A stretch of 64,000 nucleotides of DNA from the NCBI RefSeq assembly GCF_003583985.1, contig NZ_QXML01000002.1:62001-126000 (forward strand), read 5' to 3'. The position numbers were made by a program, and so were the translations under genes. Below are positions 12,199-19,663 of this stretch, piece after piece; positions within the stretch are counted from its first letter, which is position 1, and each line of letters starts with the position of its first letter. The notes under the pieces are model-generated. The model was not told where the DNA came from and made no database searches. It worked only from the letters and a program-made list of their open reading frames with translations. The DNA is from Algoriphagus lacus. Its GTDB lineage: Bacteria > Bacteroidota > Bacteroidia > Cytophagales > Cyclobacteriaceae.

Positions 12199-12254
12199 AC
12201 AATTGGAGATTTCCATCTCAAAATCAATTTTGCAAATGTCCTTTCATTTATCCT

Positions 12255-12647
12255 ATGTCACTTAATACTCAGATCAAAGTCAACCACATTGCTGTCCATG
12301 TCTCTGAACTCAGACACAGCATGGATTTTTACCAACATGTAATTGGCCTAAGAGAAATTGAAGAGCCATTCAAGGATGGATTACATGCCTGGTATGAAAT
12401 CGGAGACGGGGTTTCTTTGCATTTAATTGAAGCACCCAGCATGCCTAGGGAAAAATCCAAGGTGAATCATCTTTGCTTCAGCGTTTCCGATTTGGAAGCG
12501 TTTATGCAAAACCTGAAAAAACACGGAGTACCGTTTGGAAACTGGGAAGGGGCAATCGGTACGGTCAATTTGAGGGGAGACGGAATCAGGCAGATTTTTT
12601 TCCAGGATCTGGATGGATACTGGCTGGAGGTTAATGATGATTTTTGA
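12255..12647 (+). CDS. VOC superfamily (glyoxalase/bleomycin resistance) protein
   Basis: A 130-residue single-module vicinal-oxygen-chelate protein with two beta-alpha-beta-beta-beta halves. Candidate metal ligands are His in NHIAVHV, Glu in LHLIEAP, His in VNHLCF, and Glu in YWLEVND. The arrangement resembles glyoxalase I, but the substrate cannot be assigned. It is cytoplasmic. It is followed at once by a hairpin terminator shared with the convergent nitroreductase gene. Confidence 0.85.
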   Translation: MSLNTQIKVNHIAVHVSELRHSMDFYQHVIGLREIEEPFKDGLHAWYEIGDGVSLHLIEAPSMPREKSKVNHLCFSVSDLEAFMQNLKKHGVPFGNWEGAIGTVNLRGDGIRQIFFQDLDGYWLEVNDDF

Positions 12648-12652
12648 AAGGA

Positions 12653-12688
12653 AAAAGCCTCAAAATTCAAGGGTTTTGAGGCTTTTCA
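12653..12688. terminator. Bidirectional terminator between VOC and nitroreductase genes
   Basis: Perfect 13-bp arms AAAAGCCTCAAAA (12653-12665) and TTTTGAGGCTTTT (12674-12686) with an 8-nt loop. The arms end in A/T runs on both sides, so it can work for both convergent genes. Confidence 0.85.
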
Positions 12689-12701
12689 TGTGTTCCTTCG
12701 A

Positions 12702-13433
12702 TTACTTGGTGAAGATTAGGTCTGAGGACGGGACACGGAATCGTTTTCCGTATATTCCCTCCGGTAGACCTTTACCGCAGCCAATAATCATGCAGATTTC
12801 AGAGGCTGGTGGCAAATCCAGGAGCTTTTTCACTCGCTTGGAATCAAATCCTTCCATTGGACAGGTATCGTAACCTGCAGCTTTCATCGCAAGCATGAAG
12901 GTCATTGAGGCAAGCGCTGCGCTTTTGTGAACCGAAATTCGAACTTCTGTTTCTCCAACTTCCCGGACCATAGGTCTTTTTAGACCGACACCCCATGCGA
13001 TCAGTTTTTTGAGTAGAGACCAACCTGGATATTTCCCATAAAGCTTGGGAATGAGTTTTCCATAATAGCCGAGAGCCTGCTTCAGTTTTTTGTCAGGTTT
13101 TCCTTCGTAAGTCCCTTTGATGTATTCGTAATTGGCTTTGGCTCTAGATTTCCAAAGATCCCGGCGGGTGACGACCACGACCAATTCCCGTGCTGTGGTT
13201 GCCGCTTTTTGGCCCATACAGAGTTTGGCCAGGGGATCCTTCAACTCAGAGGATTCAGGTACTCGGATGAAATGATACAGTTGCAGATTGGAACTGTTTG
13301 GAGAAAGAATAGCGGTTTCCAGGCATTTTTGGACCACTTCATGATCAAATGGTTCCTTTTGGTCAAAAATTCTGACCGACCTTCGTTGGTTTACCGCCTC
13401 AAAAAATCCTAATTCCTGTACCATAATCTTCAT
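12702..13433 (-). CDS. Nitroreductase family FMN oxidoreductase
   Basis: A 243-residue flavin reductase. AVNQRRSVRIFD near the N-terminus is the typical FMN phosphate-binding segment, and SPNSSNLQLYHF is the next conserved motif. Near the C-terminus, AMKAAGYDTCPMEGFD matches the family signature seen as GLGTCPMEG-type motifs. Electron acceptor and physiological role are unknown. MVQELGFF nine bases downstream of the listed start is an alternative start. It is convergent with the VOC gene. Confidence 0.9.
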   Translation of the reverse strand: MKIMVQELGFFEAVNQRRSVRIFDQKEPFDHEVVQKCLETAILSPNSSNLQLYHFIRVPESSELKDPLAKLCMGQKAATTARELVVVVTRRDLWKSRAKANYEYIKGTYEGKPDKKLKQALGYYGKLIPKLYGKYPGWSLLKKLIAWGVGLKRPMVREVGETEVRISVHKSAALASMTFMLAMKAAGYDTCPMEGFDSKRVKKLLDLPPASEICMIIGCGKGLPEGIYGKRFRVPSSDLIFTK

Positions 13434-13523
13434 TTGTCCTTTTTAGATGGATAAACCTGAATAAAATTTCAAGGTTTAGACATATTTTGCAGAAAGTAAG
13501 AAATCCTACCTAAACCCAAACTT

Positions 13524-15017
13524 ATGTTTTTTACACTTATCCGTTTACAATTTCTTAAGAGTATCCGGTCGACCTCCTTTGCTAAAAGCATGCTGACCAA
13601 TGTCCTGATGGGATTTTTGGTGTTGGTGCTGTTGAGTTACGTGGTGGGATTGGGGGTTTTGCTCAAAGCAATTTTAAACATGGCAGCCCCTGGTGAAGAC
13701 CATATTGCTTTGCTCAACAGCTTTTTGATTTACTTTTTTCTGGCTGAATTTCTCTACAGGTATTTTATCCAAAAGCTGCCGGTGATTGAATTGGAAAGTT
13801 TGCTCCACCTCCCGATCGGAAAGCGGAAAATTATCCAGATGCTGTTGTTCAGGTCTTTTGTTTCTCCCTTGAGCATTATTGCCATTTTGTTGTATTTGCC
13901 ATTCGCTATCGAGGAGGTGAGTGGAAAATACGGTGTAATGGGAGCCATTACTTGGATTTCGGCTATTACACTCACGAGTTGGACGATCCATTGGTTTATG
14001 CTTTGGTTTAAGCAGAAGTTTGAAGATAGCCTGATCGGGTTGTTTGTGATATTTTTGGCTTTGGTGTTAGGCGCAGGATCCAGTTACATGGGTTGGTTTA
14101 ATCTGGGCGAACTCATGAAGCCGGTTTTTGACTATTCCCTGACCAGTCCATTTCCGTTGATCGGAATGGTGGTGGTGATGGTAGTGGCATATGTGCTATG
14201 TTATCGTTTTTATGTTTCCAATGCCTATTTGGAGGACTTGTCGGAAGAGGAAGATGTCAGGTTTGTAAATCAGTCCATCGGTATTTTTTCCAGATTCGGT
14301 CTGGCGGGTGAGTTGGCCAATCTGGAGTGGAAGCTGATCATTCGGCACAAAAAGAGTCGAACATACCTCATGTTGGCGGGTTTCTTTTTGCTTTATGGTT
14401 TGATTTTCTATCGAAATCCCGCCTACGCAGCCGATGAAGGTTCAGGAATCAATTGGATTTTCATTTTCGTAGGGATTTTCATCACCGGTATTTTCATGCT
14501 TCAGTATGCACAGCTGTTTCTCAGCTGGAATTCCGGGAATTTTGATTTTTTCCTTTCCAAAAAGCAGGGAGTCGAGTCTTTGATTCGCGGTAAATACCTT
14601 CTGTTTATGGGAGTTTCCTTTGTTTGCCTATTGGCTTCCGTTCCTTATACCTTTTTTGGCTGGCAGTTTCTTTTGCTCCACATCTGCTGTTTTTTCTTCA
14701 ATGTGGGAATCCTGATGCACCTGATCATTTACTTTTCCCTCTGGAAACCCAAGCCCATGGACTTGAACAAAGGCGCCATGTTTAATTACGAAGGCGTAGG
14801 CGCTGCCCAGTTTCTGATGATATTGCCTATGTTTTTGGCTCCATATGCAGTGTATGTCCCCTTTTGGTTATTGATCAACGAATACGCAGGCTTGCTTGCA
14901 CTGGGTGTTTTTGGCCTTTTGGGCTTGCTTGCATTCAAACCTTTGTCCCAAATCAACATCAACCGAGTACTGGCTAACCGCTACGAAATTTCATCTTCAT
15001 TCCGTCAAGAATTATGA
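13524..15017 (+). CDS. DUF5687 family membrane protein (ABC exporter permease)
   Basis: A 497-residue polytopic membrane protein with about 12 hydrophobic segments arranged as two groups around a cytoplasmic middle region (near residues 230-285). The N-terminal FFTLIRLQFLKSIRSTSFAKS fits the DUF5687 family, found mainly in Bacteroidota beside an ABC ATPase. The stop codon overlaps the ATPase start by 4 nt (ATGA). I infer that the two form an ABC exporter. The substrate is unknown. Confidence 0.85.
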   Translation: MFFTLIRLQFLKSIRSTSFAKSMLTNVLMGFLVLVLLSYVVGLGVLLKAILNMAAPGEDHIALLNSFLIYFFLAEFLYRYFIQKLPVIELESLLHLPIGKRKIIQMLLFRSFVSPLSIIAILLYLPFAIEEVSGKYGVMGAITWISAITLTSWTIHWFMLWFKQKFEDSLIGLFVIFLALVLGAGSSYMGWFNLGELMKPVFDYSLTSPFPLIGMVVVMVVAYVLCYRFYVSNAYLEDLSEEEDVRFVNQSIGIFSRFGLAGELANLEWKLIIRHKKSRTYLMLAGFFLLYGLIFYRNPAYAADEGSGINWIFIFVGIFITGIFMLQYAQLFLSWNSGNFDFFLSKKQGVESLIRGKYLLFMGVSFVCLLASVPYTFFGWQFLLLHICCFFFNVGILMHLIIYFSLWKPKPMDLNKGAMFNYEGVGAAQFLMILPMFLAPYAVYVPFWLLINEYAGLLALGVFGLLGLLAFKPLSQININRVLANRYEISSSFRQEL

Positions 15018-15709
15018 TCCAGATATCCCAACTTAAAAAACAATACAAAGAAGCTGTTGTCCTGAATGTCGAATCCCTGGAAATCCCCAAGGGTGAATGC
15101 TTCGGTCTCGTGGGTAACAACGGCGCAGGAAAAACTACCCTATTTCGAATTATTTTGGACTTGGTGCGGGCCACTTCCGGTCAGGTGAAGATCAACGACG
15201 AGGACGTAAGCAAATCTGAAGCTTGGAAAGCCAAAACAGGTGCCTACCTCGATGAGCATATGCTGCTGGCTTACCTGACTCCGGATGAGTATTTCGAGAC
15301 GCTTCGCAAAATCTATGGCTTGTCCGAAGAGGATTTGAAGCAGCACCTGGAAAAATTCACCGAACTCTTCAACGATGAGGTATTGGGTAAAAAGAAATAC
15401 ATCCGTGACCTATCCAAAGGGAACCTGAAGAAAGTGGGTATCGCTGCTGCACTGATGGGCAATCCGGATGTGGTGATGTTGGACGAACCATTTGAAAACC
15501 TTGATCCGAGTTCCCAGATTCGATTGAAGAAACTGATCATCAAAGAAAAAGAAAATTCCAAGGTGACCTTTTTGATTTCCAGCCACGATCTCAATCACGT
15601 GACTGAAATCTGTGATCGGATTGTACTCCTTGAAAAAGGAAAAGTCATTCGTGACTTGAGAGAAAAAGCAGAAATGATGAGTGAGTTGGAAGCTTATTTC
15701 ACAGGTTGA
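15014..15709 (+). CDS. ABC transporter ATP-binding protein
   Basis: A 231-residue nucleotide-binding domain. Walker A is GLVGNNGAGKTT, the signature region reads LSKGNLKKVGIA (a variant of LSGGQ), Walker B is VVMLDEPFENLD, and the H-loop is SSHDLNH. It is of the type that pairs with two-component exporters. It is translationally coupled to the DUF5687 permease by a 4-nt overlap. Confidence 0.95.
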   Translation: MIQISQLKKQYKEAVVLNVESLEIPKGECFGLVGNNGAGKTTLFRIILDLVRATSGQVKINDEDVSKSEAWKAKTGAYLDEHMLLAYLTPDEYFETLRKIYGLSEEDLKQHLEKFTELFNDEVLGKKKYIRDLSKGNLKKVGIAAALMGNPDVVMLDEPFENLDPSSQIRLKKLIIKEKENSKVTFLISSHDLNHVTEICDRIVLLEKGKVIRDLREKAEMMSELEAYFTG

Positions 15710-15723
15710 TTGATTTTAAACGC

Positions 15724-16077
15724 CTACCGAAGGAAGAAGGTCTTCTCATTGCATATCCTCATGGTTTTGGATACGACGCATCCCTTAAAAATGTATTGCC
15801 CAGGCTGACTTCCTTTGTATTTTTTTAGACGGGAAACCTTCCCAGATTTTCCGGAGATGTTTTCGGTGAAGACATCCTGTCCGTTTACCTCCCAGACAAT
15901 TTTCCAATTGTTAGTAGGTGGAAGGTTTCTGGTAATGATCAAGAGGCCCACACTGTCCTGCACGCTATGGTTTTGCCCACCTTCCACGGAAACTACCTCA
16001 AGTGTGTTGTCCGAAGGCTCCGGGTCAATGTTGTTGCAGGCAAAAAGAATAAGAAGCAGAAACGGAAGCTTTTTCAT
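15724..16077 (-). CDS. Small predicted lipoprotein, unknown function
   Basis: A 117-residue protein with a lipoprotein signal: hydrophobic residues 4-13 and a lipobox LFAC with Cys14. The rest is a compact beta-rich domain with two cysteine-bearing segments (FKGCVV and RICNEK). I do not recognise a family. It lies tail-to-tail with the ABC exporter genes, 14 nt away, and upstream of no other gene on its strand before ssrA. Confidence 0.7.
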   Translation of the reverse strand: MKKLPFLLLILFACNNIDPEPSDNTLEVVSVEGGQNHSVQDSVGLLIITRNLPPTNNWKIVWEVNGQDVFTENISGKSGKVSRLKKYKGSQPGQYIFKGCVVSKTMRICNEKTFFLR

Positions 16078-16175
16078 TCAATCGAGAATAGACTTTTTAT
16101 CGAGTAACACTCCCTAAAGTAGTTAAAATAGGCAAAAGTCAATTTAAGAACTGGGGAATGCTGAGTTGGAAGAAA

Positions 16176-16212
16176 TAAAAAAATCCTCCTTAGAGCAAAC
16201 TGAGGAGGATTT
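16176..16212 (-). terminator. Terminator of ssrA
   Basis: Arms AAATCCTCCT (16181-16190) and AGGAGGATTT (16203-16212) with a 12-nt loop. Read leftward, the hairpin is followed by a T run. It lies immediately after the tmRNA 3' end. Confidence 0.85.
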
Positions 16213-16215
16213 AAG

Positions 16216-16614
16216 TGGAGCTGGTGGGATTCGAACCCACGTCCAGATAAGGAAGCACCGTACCGTCTACATGCTTAGTCACCTGTTGGGTTTTCGACCA
16301 AACTATGCTGGGTGACACACCTGAGTTTGGCTTATCGATTTGTCTTAGACCTGCTTAATCGCATCACAAGCCGCATCCCGATCAAGTCGACACCCCTAAC
16401 CCGCACCGATCAGGCAAAACGCGGAGGGATGTGGCCGGGGAATCACTCTCGCGACTCAACCCTTTAAGCAATCAGTCCTGGTTAGGAGAGATTAGGCAGC
16501 CATGGCGTAAGAAGTTTCGCCATTTATCGTTCGTATGAATGGTTTAAGGCCGTACATACTCCAGCCTGCATGCGAGCCCGATGATTACACCTACTGTCAA
16601 AACCGGTCAGCCCC
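16216..16614 (-). ncRNA. ssrA: Transfer-messenger RNA (tmRNA)
   Basis: A 399-nt tmRNA that rescues stalled ribosomes and tags their products for proteolysis. The 5' end GGGGCUGACCGGUUUUGACA pairs with the 3' acceptor CAGCUCC, and the T arm carries GGUUCGAAUCC. The tag frame runs from 16521 to 16492 and encodes GETSYAMAA then TAA, a Bacteroidota-type tag after the tRNA-delivered Ala. The discriminator A is followed by CTT, so the CCA end appears not to be fully encoded and would have to be added after transcription. It is flanked by a terminator and a TAnnTTTG promoter element. Confidence 0.95.
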
Positions 16615-16630
16615 ATAGACATTGGGAAGA

Positions 16631-16638
16631 CAAAAGTA
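16631..16638 (-). promoter_or_regulatory. Probable -7 element of the ssrA promoter
   Basis: Read leftward the sequence is TACTTTTG, an exact match to the Bacteroidota -7 consensus TAnnTTTG. It lies 16 nt before the mature tmRNA 5' end, leaving room for a short leader removed by RNase P. No clear TTTG -33 box is seen. Confidence 0.5.
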
Positions 16639-16668
16639 ATCCAATTTTGGTTCCAAGACCTGAAAATT

Positions 16669-16820
16669 ACGAAGTACGAGACACGAAATACGAGAGGCTG
16701 ATTAGAGTTGAGAAGGCTTTGCAATCTTAGCCCCTTGCAACTTTACCACCTTATCAATTTCCAATCTACTTACCTCCCAGTATCCCAACCTCCTAACCTC
16801 CTGACCTCCAATCCTCCCGG
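16669..16820. repeat. Gene-free stretch with short degenerate tandem repeats
   Basis: The 304-nt gap between ssrA and dnaX holds no gene. It contains two near-identical copies of ACGAARTACGAG (16669-16680 and 16683-16694) and then a pyrimidine-rich tract (about 16770-16820) built from variants of AACCTCCT, such as CCAACCTCC, TAACCTCC and TGACCTCC. Such degenerate word repeats look non-coding and recur in other gaps of this window with different words. Confidence 0.55.
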
Positions 16821-16918
16821 CTTTTTAACGCTACTTAAGCCCAATTGATTACAGAAAATCTTTCCCAAAGACCAAATTTCACTCCTTCTGAATATCCACT
16901 TTTTTATATCTTGCAGCG

Positions 16919-18064
16919 ATGGAAAATTTCGTTGTTTCGGCAAGAAAATACAGACCGGTTGATTTCAAAAGTGTGGTGGGGCAGCAGCATATCACGACCA
17001 CGCTCCAAAATGCCATCAAAAACAATCATCTCGCCCAAGCCTTCCTTTTTTGTGGACCCCGAGGAGTAGGCAAGACTACCTGTGCCCGTATCCTGGCCAA
17101 GACCATCAACTGTGAAAGTGTCACTAAGGACTTTGAAGCTTGCGGAAAATGTGAGTCCTGTGTATCCTTTCAGAATAATTCCTCATTCAATATTTATGAG
17201 TTGGATGCTGCGTCCAACAACTCCGTGGATGATATCCGCAACCTGGTCGATCAGGTACGATATGCTCCGCAAAAGGGGAATTACAAGGTCTACATCATTG
17301 ACGAAGTTCACATGCTTTCGACTGCGGCCTTCAATGCGTTTTTGAAGACCTTGGAGGAGCCGCCTAAGTATGCCATCTTTATTTTGGCCACTACAGAAAA
17401 ACATAAGATCATTCCTACGATCCTTTCCCGTTGCCAGATTTTTGACTTCAACCGGATCCAGATCAAGCATATTTCAGATCATCTGAAGCACATCGCTGAA
17501 AAGGAAAAAGTAGATTACGAAGAGGAGGCACTTCGATTGATTGCTACGAAAGCAGATGGCGCGCTTCGGGATGCCTTGTCCATTTTTGACTTGATAGTGA
17601 CCTATTCCGCAGGAAAAAAAGTCACCTATAAAGAAACCATAGAGAATCTTAACATTCTCGATTACGACTATTATTTCAAAGTGGTGGATGCGCTTTTGGC
17701 AGAAAATCTATCTTCCACACTTTTGATTTTTGATGAAATTCTGAAAAAGGGATTCGACGGTCACAATTTCATTGTAGGTCTCAGCGAGCATTTCAGAGAT
17801 CTGCTCGTGGTCAAAGATGAGGCAACGGTGGAGCTCCTTCAGGTTTCTGAATCAGCCCGCGATCGATATTTGCAGCAAACTCAACAAGCTTCCGTTTCCT
17901 TTTTGCTCTCTGCGCTCAACTTGGCCAACCAGTGTGATATCAACTACAAGACCAGTAAAAATCAGCGTCTTCATGTGGAATTGGCGCTGATGAAAATGGC
18001 AAAACTTCCCCAAGCCTTTCGCCTTGCGACGCTTTCCAGCGACGATTCAAAAAAAAAAGACTGA
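16919..18064 (+). CDS. dnaX: DNA polymerase III gamma/tau, frame-0 product (gamma-like)
   Basis: The clamp-loader ATPase DnaX. Residues 1-220 form the AAA+ core: Walker A GPRGVGKT at 46-53, zinc-binding Cys65, Cys75, Cys78 and Cys81, Walker B with IIDEVHML, and the LSRCQ arginine-finger segment. Domain III follows to about residue 365. Frame 0 ends in SDDSKKKD and a TGA at 18062-18064, directly after a run of ten A residues, giving a 381-residue gamma-like protein. The downstream -1 frame continues without a stop for another 196 residues with a tau-like C-terminus. Either both products are made by slippage at the A run, or the run is a sequencing error and only tau (about 577 residues) exists. 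Confidence 0.93.
   Translation: MENFVVSARKYRPVDFKSVVGQQHITTTLQNAIKNNHLAQAFLFCGPRGVGKTTCARILAKTINCESVTKDFEACGKCESCVSFQNNSSFNIYELDAASNNSVDDIRNLVDQVRYAPQKGNYKVYIIDEVHMLSTAAFNAFLKTLEEPPKYAIFILATTEKHKIIPTILSRCQIFDFNRIQIKHISDHLKHIAEKEKVDYEEEALRLIATKADGALRDALSIFDLIVTYSAGKKVTYKETIENLNILDYDYYFKVVDALLAENLSSTLLIFDEILKKGFDGHNFIVGLSEHFRDLLVVKDEATVELLQVSESARDRYLQQTQQASVSFLLSALNLANQCDINYKTSKNQRLHVELALMKMAKLPQAFRLATLSSDDSKKKD
18049..18058 (+). other. A10 homopolymer: probable frameshift or transcriptional slippage site in dnaX
   Basis: Ten consecutive A residues read as (TC)A AAA AAA AAA G in frame 0. A -1 slip, or insertion of one extra A in the transcript, enters the tau reading frame at AGA CTG AGT. Frame 0 stops four bases after the run. 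E. coli uses A AAA AAG in dnaX, and Thermus dnaX uses transcriptional slippage on an A9 run. No Shine-Dalgarno-like stimulator is obvious just upstream. Confidence 0.7.
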
Positions 18065-18651
18065 GTGAACAGGAGGTCGTATCCGAACCATCAAAGCCAG
18101 TAGCTGAAATCCCTGTTGATCTTTCCGGTGCAAAAAAGACACCTTTAAAATCCACCATTTCCATTCCTACCAGCCTTTCCCAAACCAAGAAATTGGTTGA
18201 TGAAAAAGCTAAACAGGTGGAAGAAGTCAAAGAAGAGAAGCCAGAGGAAAAAGTTGAGTTAAGCCCCTCAGCAACTGTGGTTTCTCTGACTCAGGAACTG
18301 CTTGACAGCCATATTTTTTCAATTCAGGAGCATTTCCGGAAGGCTGACCGCAATATGGAATTGGCTATTTTGGATCAGTCTATCAAAGTTCGGGATGGAG
18401 GTGAAGTAATCCTGGAAGTAATGGGGCACATGCAGGAGGAAATCGCCGGGAAAATGAAACCGGATCTGGTAAGTTTGATCCGTCAGTTTACCGGCGCTGA
18501 TCGGGTAGTCATTATGCTGGAAGTGAAAGAGGAAGTGGATAATGGCAAGCCAAAACTTTATACCAACTCCGACAAGCTGAATTACTTAAGACAAAAACAT
18601 CCAGCTTTGGCAGAGTTTCAACGGAAGTTTGGCTTGGATGTGGATTTCTAA
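18058..18651 (+). CDS. dnaX: DnaX tau-specific C-terminal segment (-1 frame)
   Basis: From AGA at 18058 the -1 frame reads RLSEQEVVSEPSKPVAEI and stays open to TAA at 18651. It begins with a flexible Pro/Ser/Lys-rich linker (to about 18260), then an ordered domain (LTQELLDSHIFSIQEHF onward) ending in KHPALAEFQRKFGLDVDF, as expected for the tau C-terminal region that binds the polymerase alpha subunit in other bacteria. A TTG at 18193 could serve as a start for a separate protein, but the coding sense begins right at the A run. The final four bases overlap the convergent DUF3078 gene. Confidence 0.75.
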   Translation, partial: RLSEQEVVSEPSKPVAEIPVDLSGAKKTPLKSTISIPTSLSQTKKLVDEKAKQVEEVKEEKPEEKVELSPSATVVSLTQELLDSHIFSIQEHFRKADRNMELAILDQSIKVRDGGEVILEVMGHMQEEIAGKMKPDLVSLIRQFTGADRVVIMLEVKEEVDNGKPKLYTNSDKLNYLRQKHPALAEFQRKFGLDVDF

Positions 18652-19640
18652 AAATCCAGTGAAACCCCAAAGTTGATCAGGTTTTGTAATTGGACAGCCT
18701 GTTTGGACGAACCGTCATCCTGCTGAATAAATACCTCTTCATCGTAAATCACCGCTGTTTCAATTCGCGTGGAGATGAATTTGTTCACTTTCAGGCGTAT
18801 GATCGAATTGAAATTGACTACCATATTTCCAAAACTCTCATAATTTGAGAAAAGGTTGAGGTCGGCTTTCCAGGTCACGTTTTCCATCAGGACAAAATCC
18901 ACCACCCCAACGGCAAAGGACATCCCTGCTTCTGCCCGGACATTTTCACCCGGCACTACCCCAAATGCCCCTGCATTGCTTAGCGAGTCATTCATTACAA
19001 TGGTAAATCGACCGGTAAAGGGAGAAAGAATGACTGATAGTCTGCTTTTGTTTTCGTAGGTTTTTCTCAGATTCAAACCTGTGGAAGACTGGAGGTAACC
19101 TGGAGATAGGAGGTCTGAAATCTTCGTTCGCACATCTACTTCACTTCCCGGTGGGCGGGAATATTTGTAACCGGCTAAAAGCTGGGTCCGAGCATCCAGC
19201 TGAGTAGTCAGGTACATCACTTTTGAGAGTTGACGGCCGTAGTTGCTGACAAAAACGAAATTGTCGTTGGTTTTTCGGGTTTCAAATTCTCGGTCCCCTT
19301 GACGGTTGAATCCAAGATTGAGTGTCATTTGAGTGTCCCAAACTTTGGTGTCCTTCTTGTAATTGGCAAAAAGGGTTACTCCTGAATTCAGCGCAAATGA
19401 GCTGGCCCCACCGGCCGCCCAGTTGCTGAGAGTTACTTGTTGGATGTTCAGGACATAGTTTCCGCCTGTTTTCCAGAATATTTCCTTCACGGGTTCCTGG
19501 ACCAATACCGAGTCACCCAACATGAGCAAGGTGTCTCCGTCGATCAGTACCGTGTCGGGAATGATTTTTCGATCCTGAGCCCATGAAGAAAGACTCAGGA
19601 GAAAAAATAAGATTCCCGCAAAAAGGAAATTTTTACGCAT
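18648..19640 (-). CDS. DUF3078 outer-membrane beta-barrel protein
   Basis: A 330-residue protein with a signal peptide (residues 1-21, ending SSWAQ) and alternating beta strands throughout. FWKTGGNYVLNIQQVTLSNWAAGG is the conserved start of DUF3078, a Bacteroidota family of presumed outer-membrane proteins. The chain ends in NLINFGVSLDF with a terminal Phe, as in BAM-inserted barrels. It starts 24 nt after the stop of the LysM transglycosylase gene, so the two are probably cotranscribed. The last codons overlap the 3' end of dnaX by 4 nt. Confidence 0.88.
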   Translation of the reverse strand: MRKNFLFAGILFFLLSLSSWAQDRKIIPDTVLIDGDTLLMLGDSVLVQEPVKEIFWKTGGNYVLNIQQVTLSNWAAGGASSFALNSGVTLFANYKKDTKVWDTQMTLNLGFNRQGDREFETRKTNDNFVFVSNYGRQLSKVMYLTTQLDARTQLLAGYKYSRPPGSEVDVRTKISDLLSPGYLQSSTGLNLRKTYENKSRLSVILSPFTGRFTIVMNDSLSNAGAFGVVPGENVRAEAGMSFAVGVVDFVLMENVTWKADLNLFSNYESFGNMVVNFNSIIRLKVNKFISTRIETAVIYDEEVFIQQDDGSSKQAVQLQNLINFGVSLDF

Positions 19641-19663
19641 TGAGGCAAAGTTTGGCGGGTAGA

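Noticed and set aside
16225-16245. TTCGAA-type T-arm suggesting a tRNA gene
   Set aside because: It is the T arm of tmRNA; no anticodon arm is present and the acceptor partner lies 370 nt away at the ssrA 5' end.
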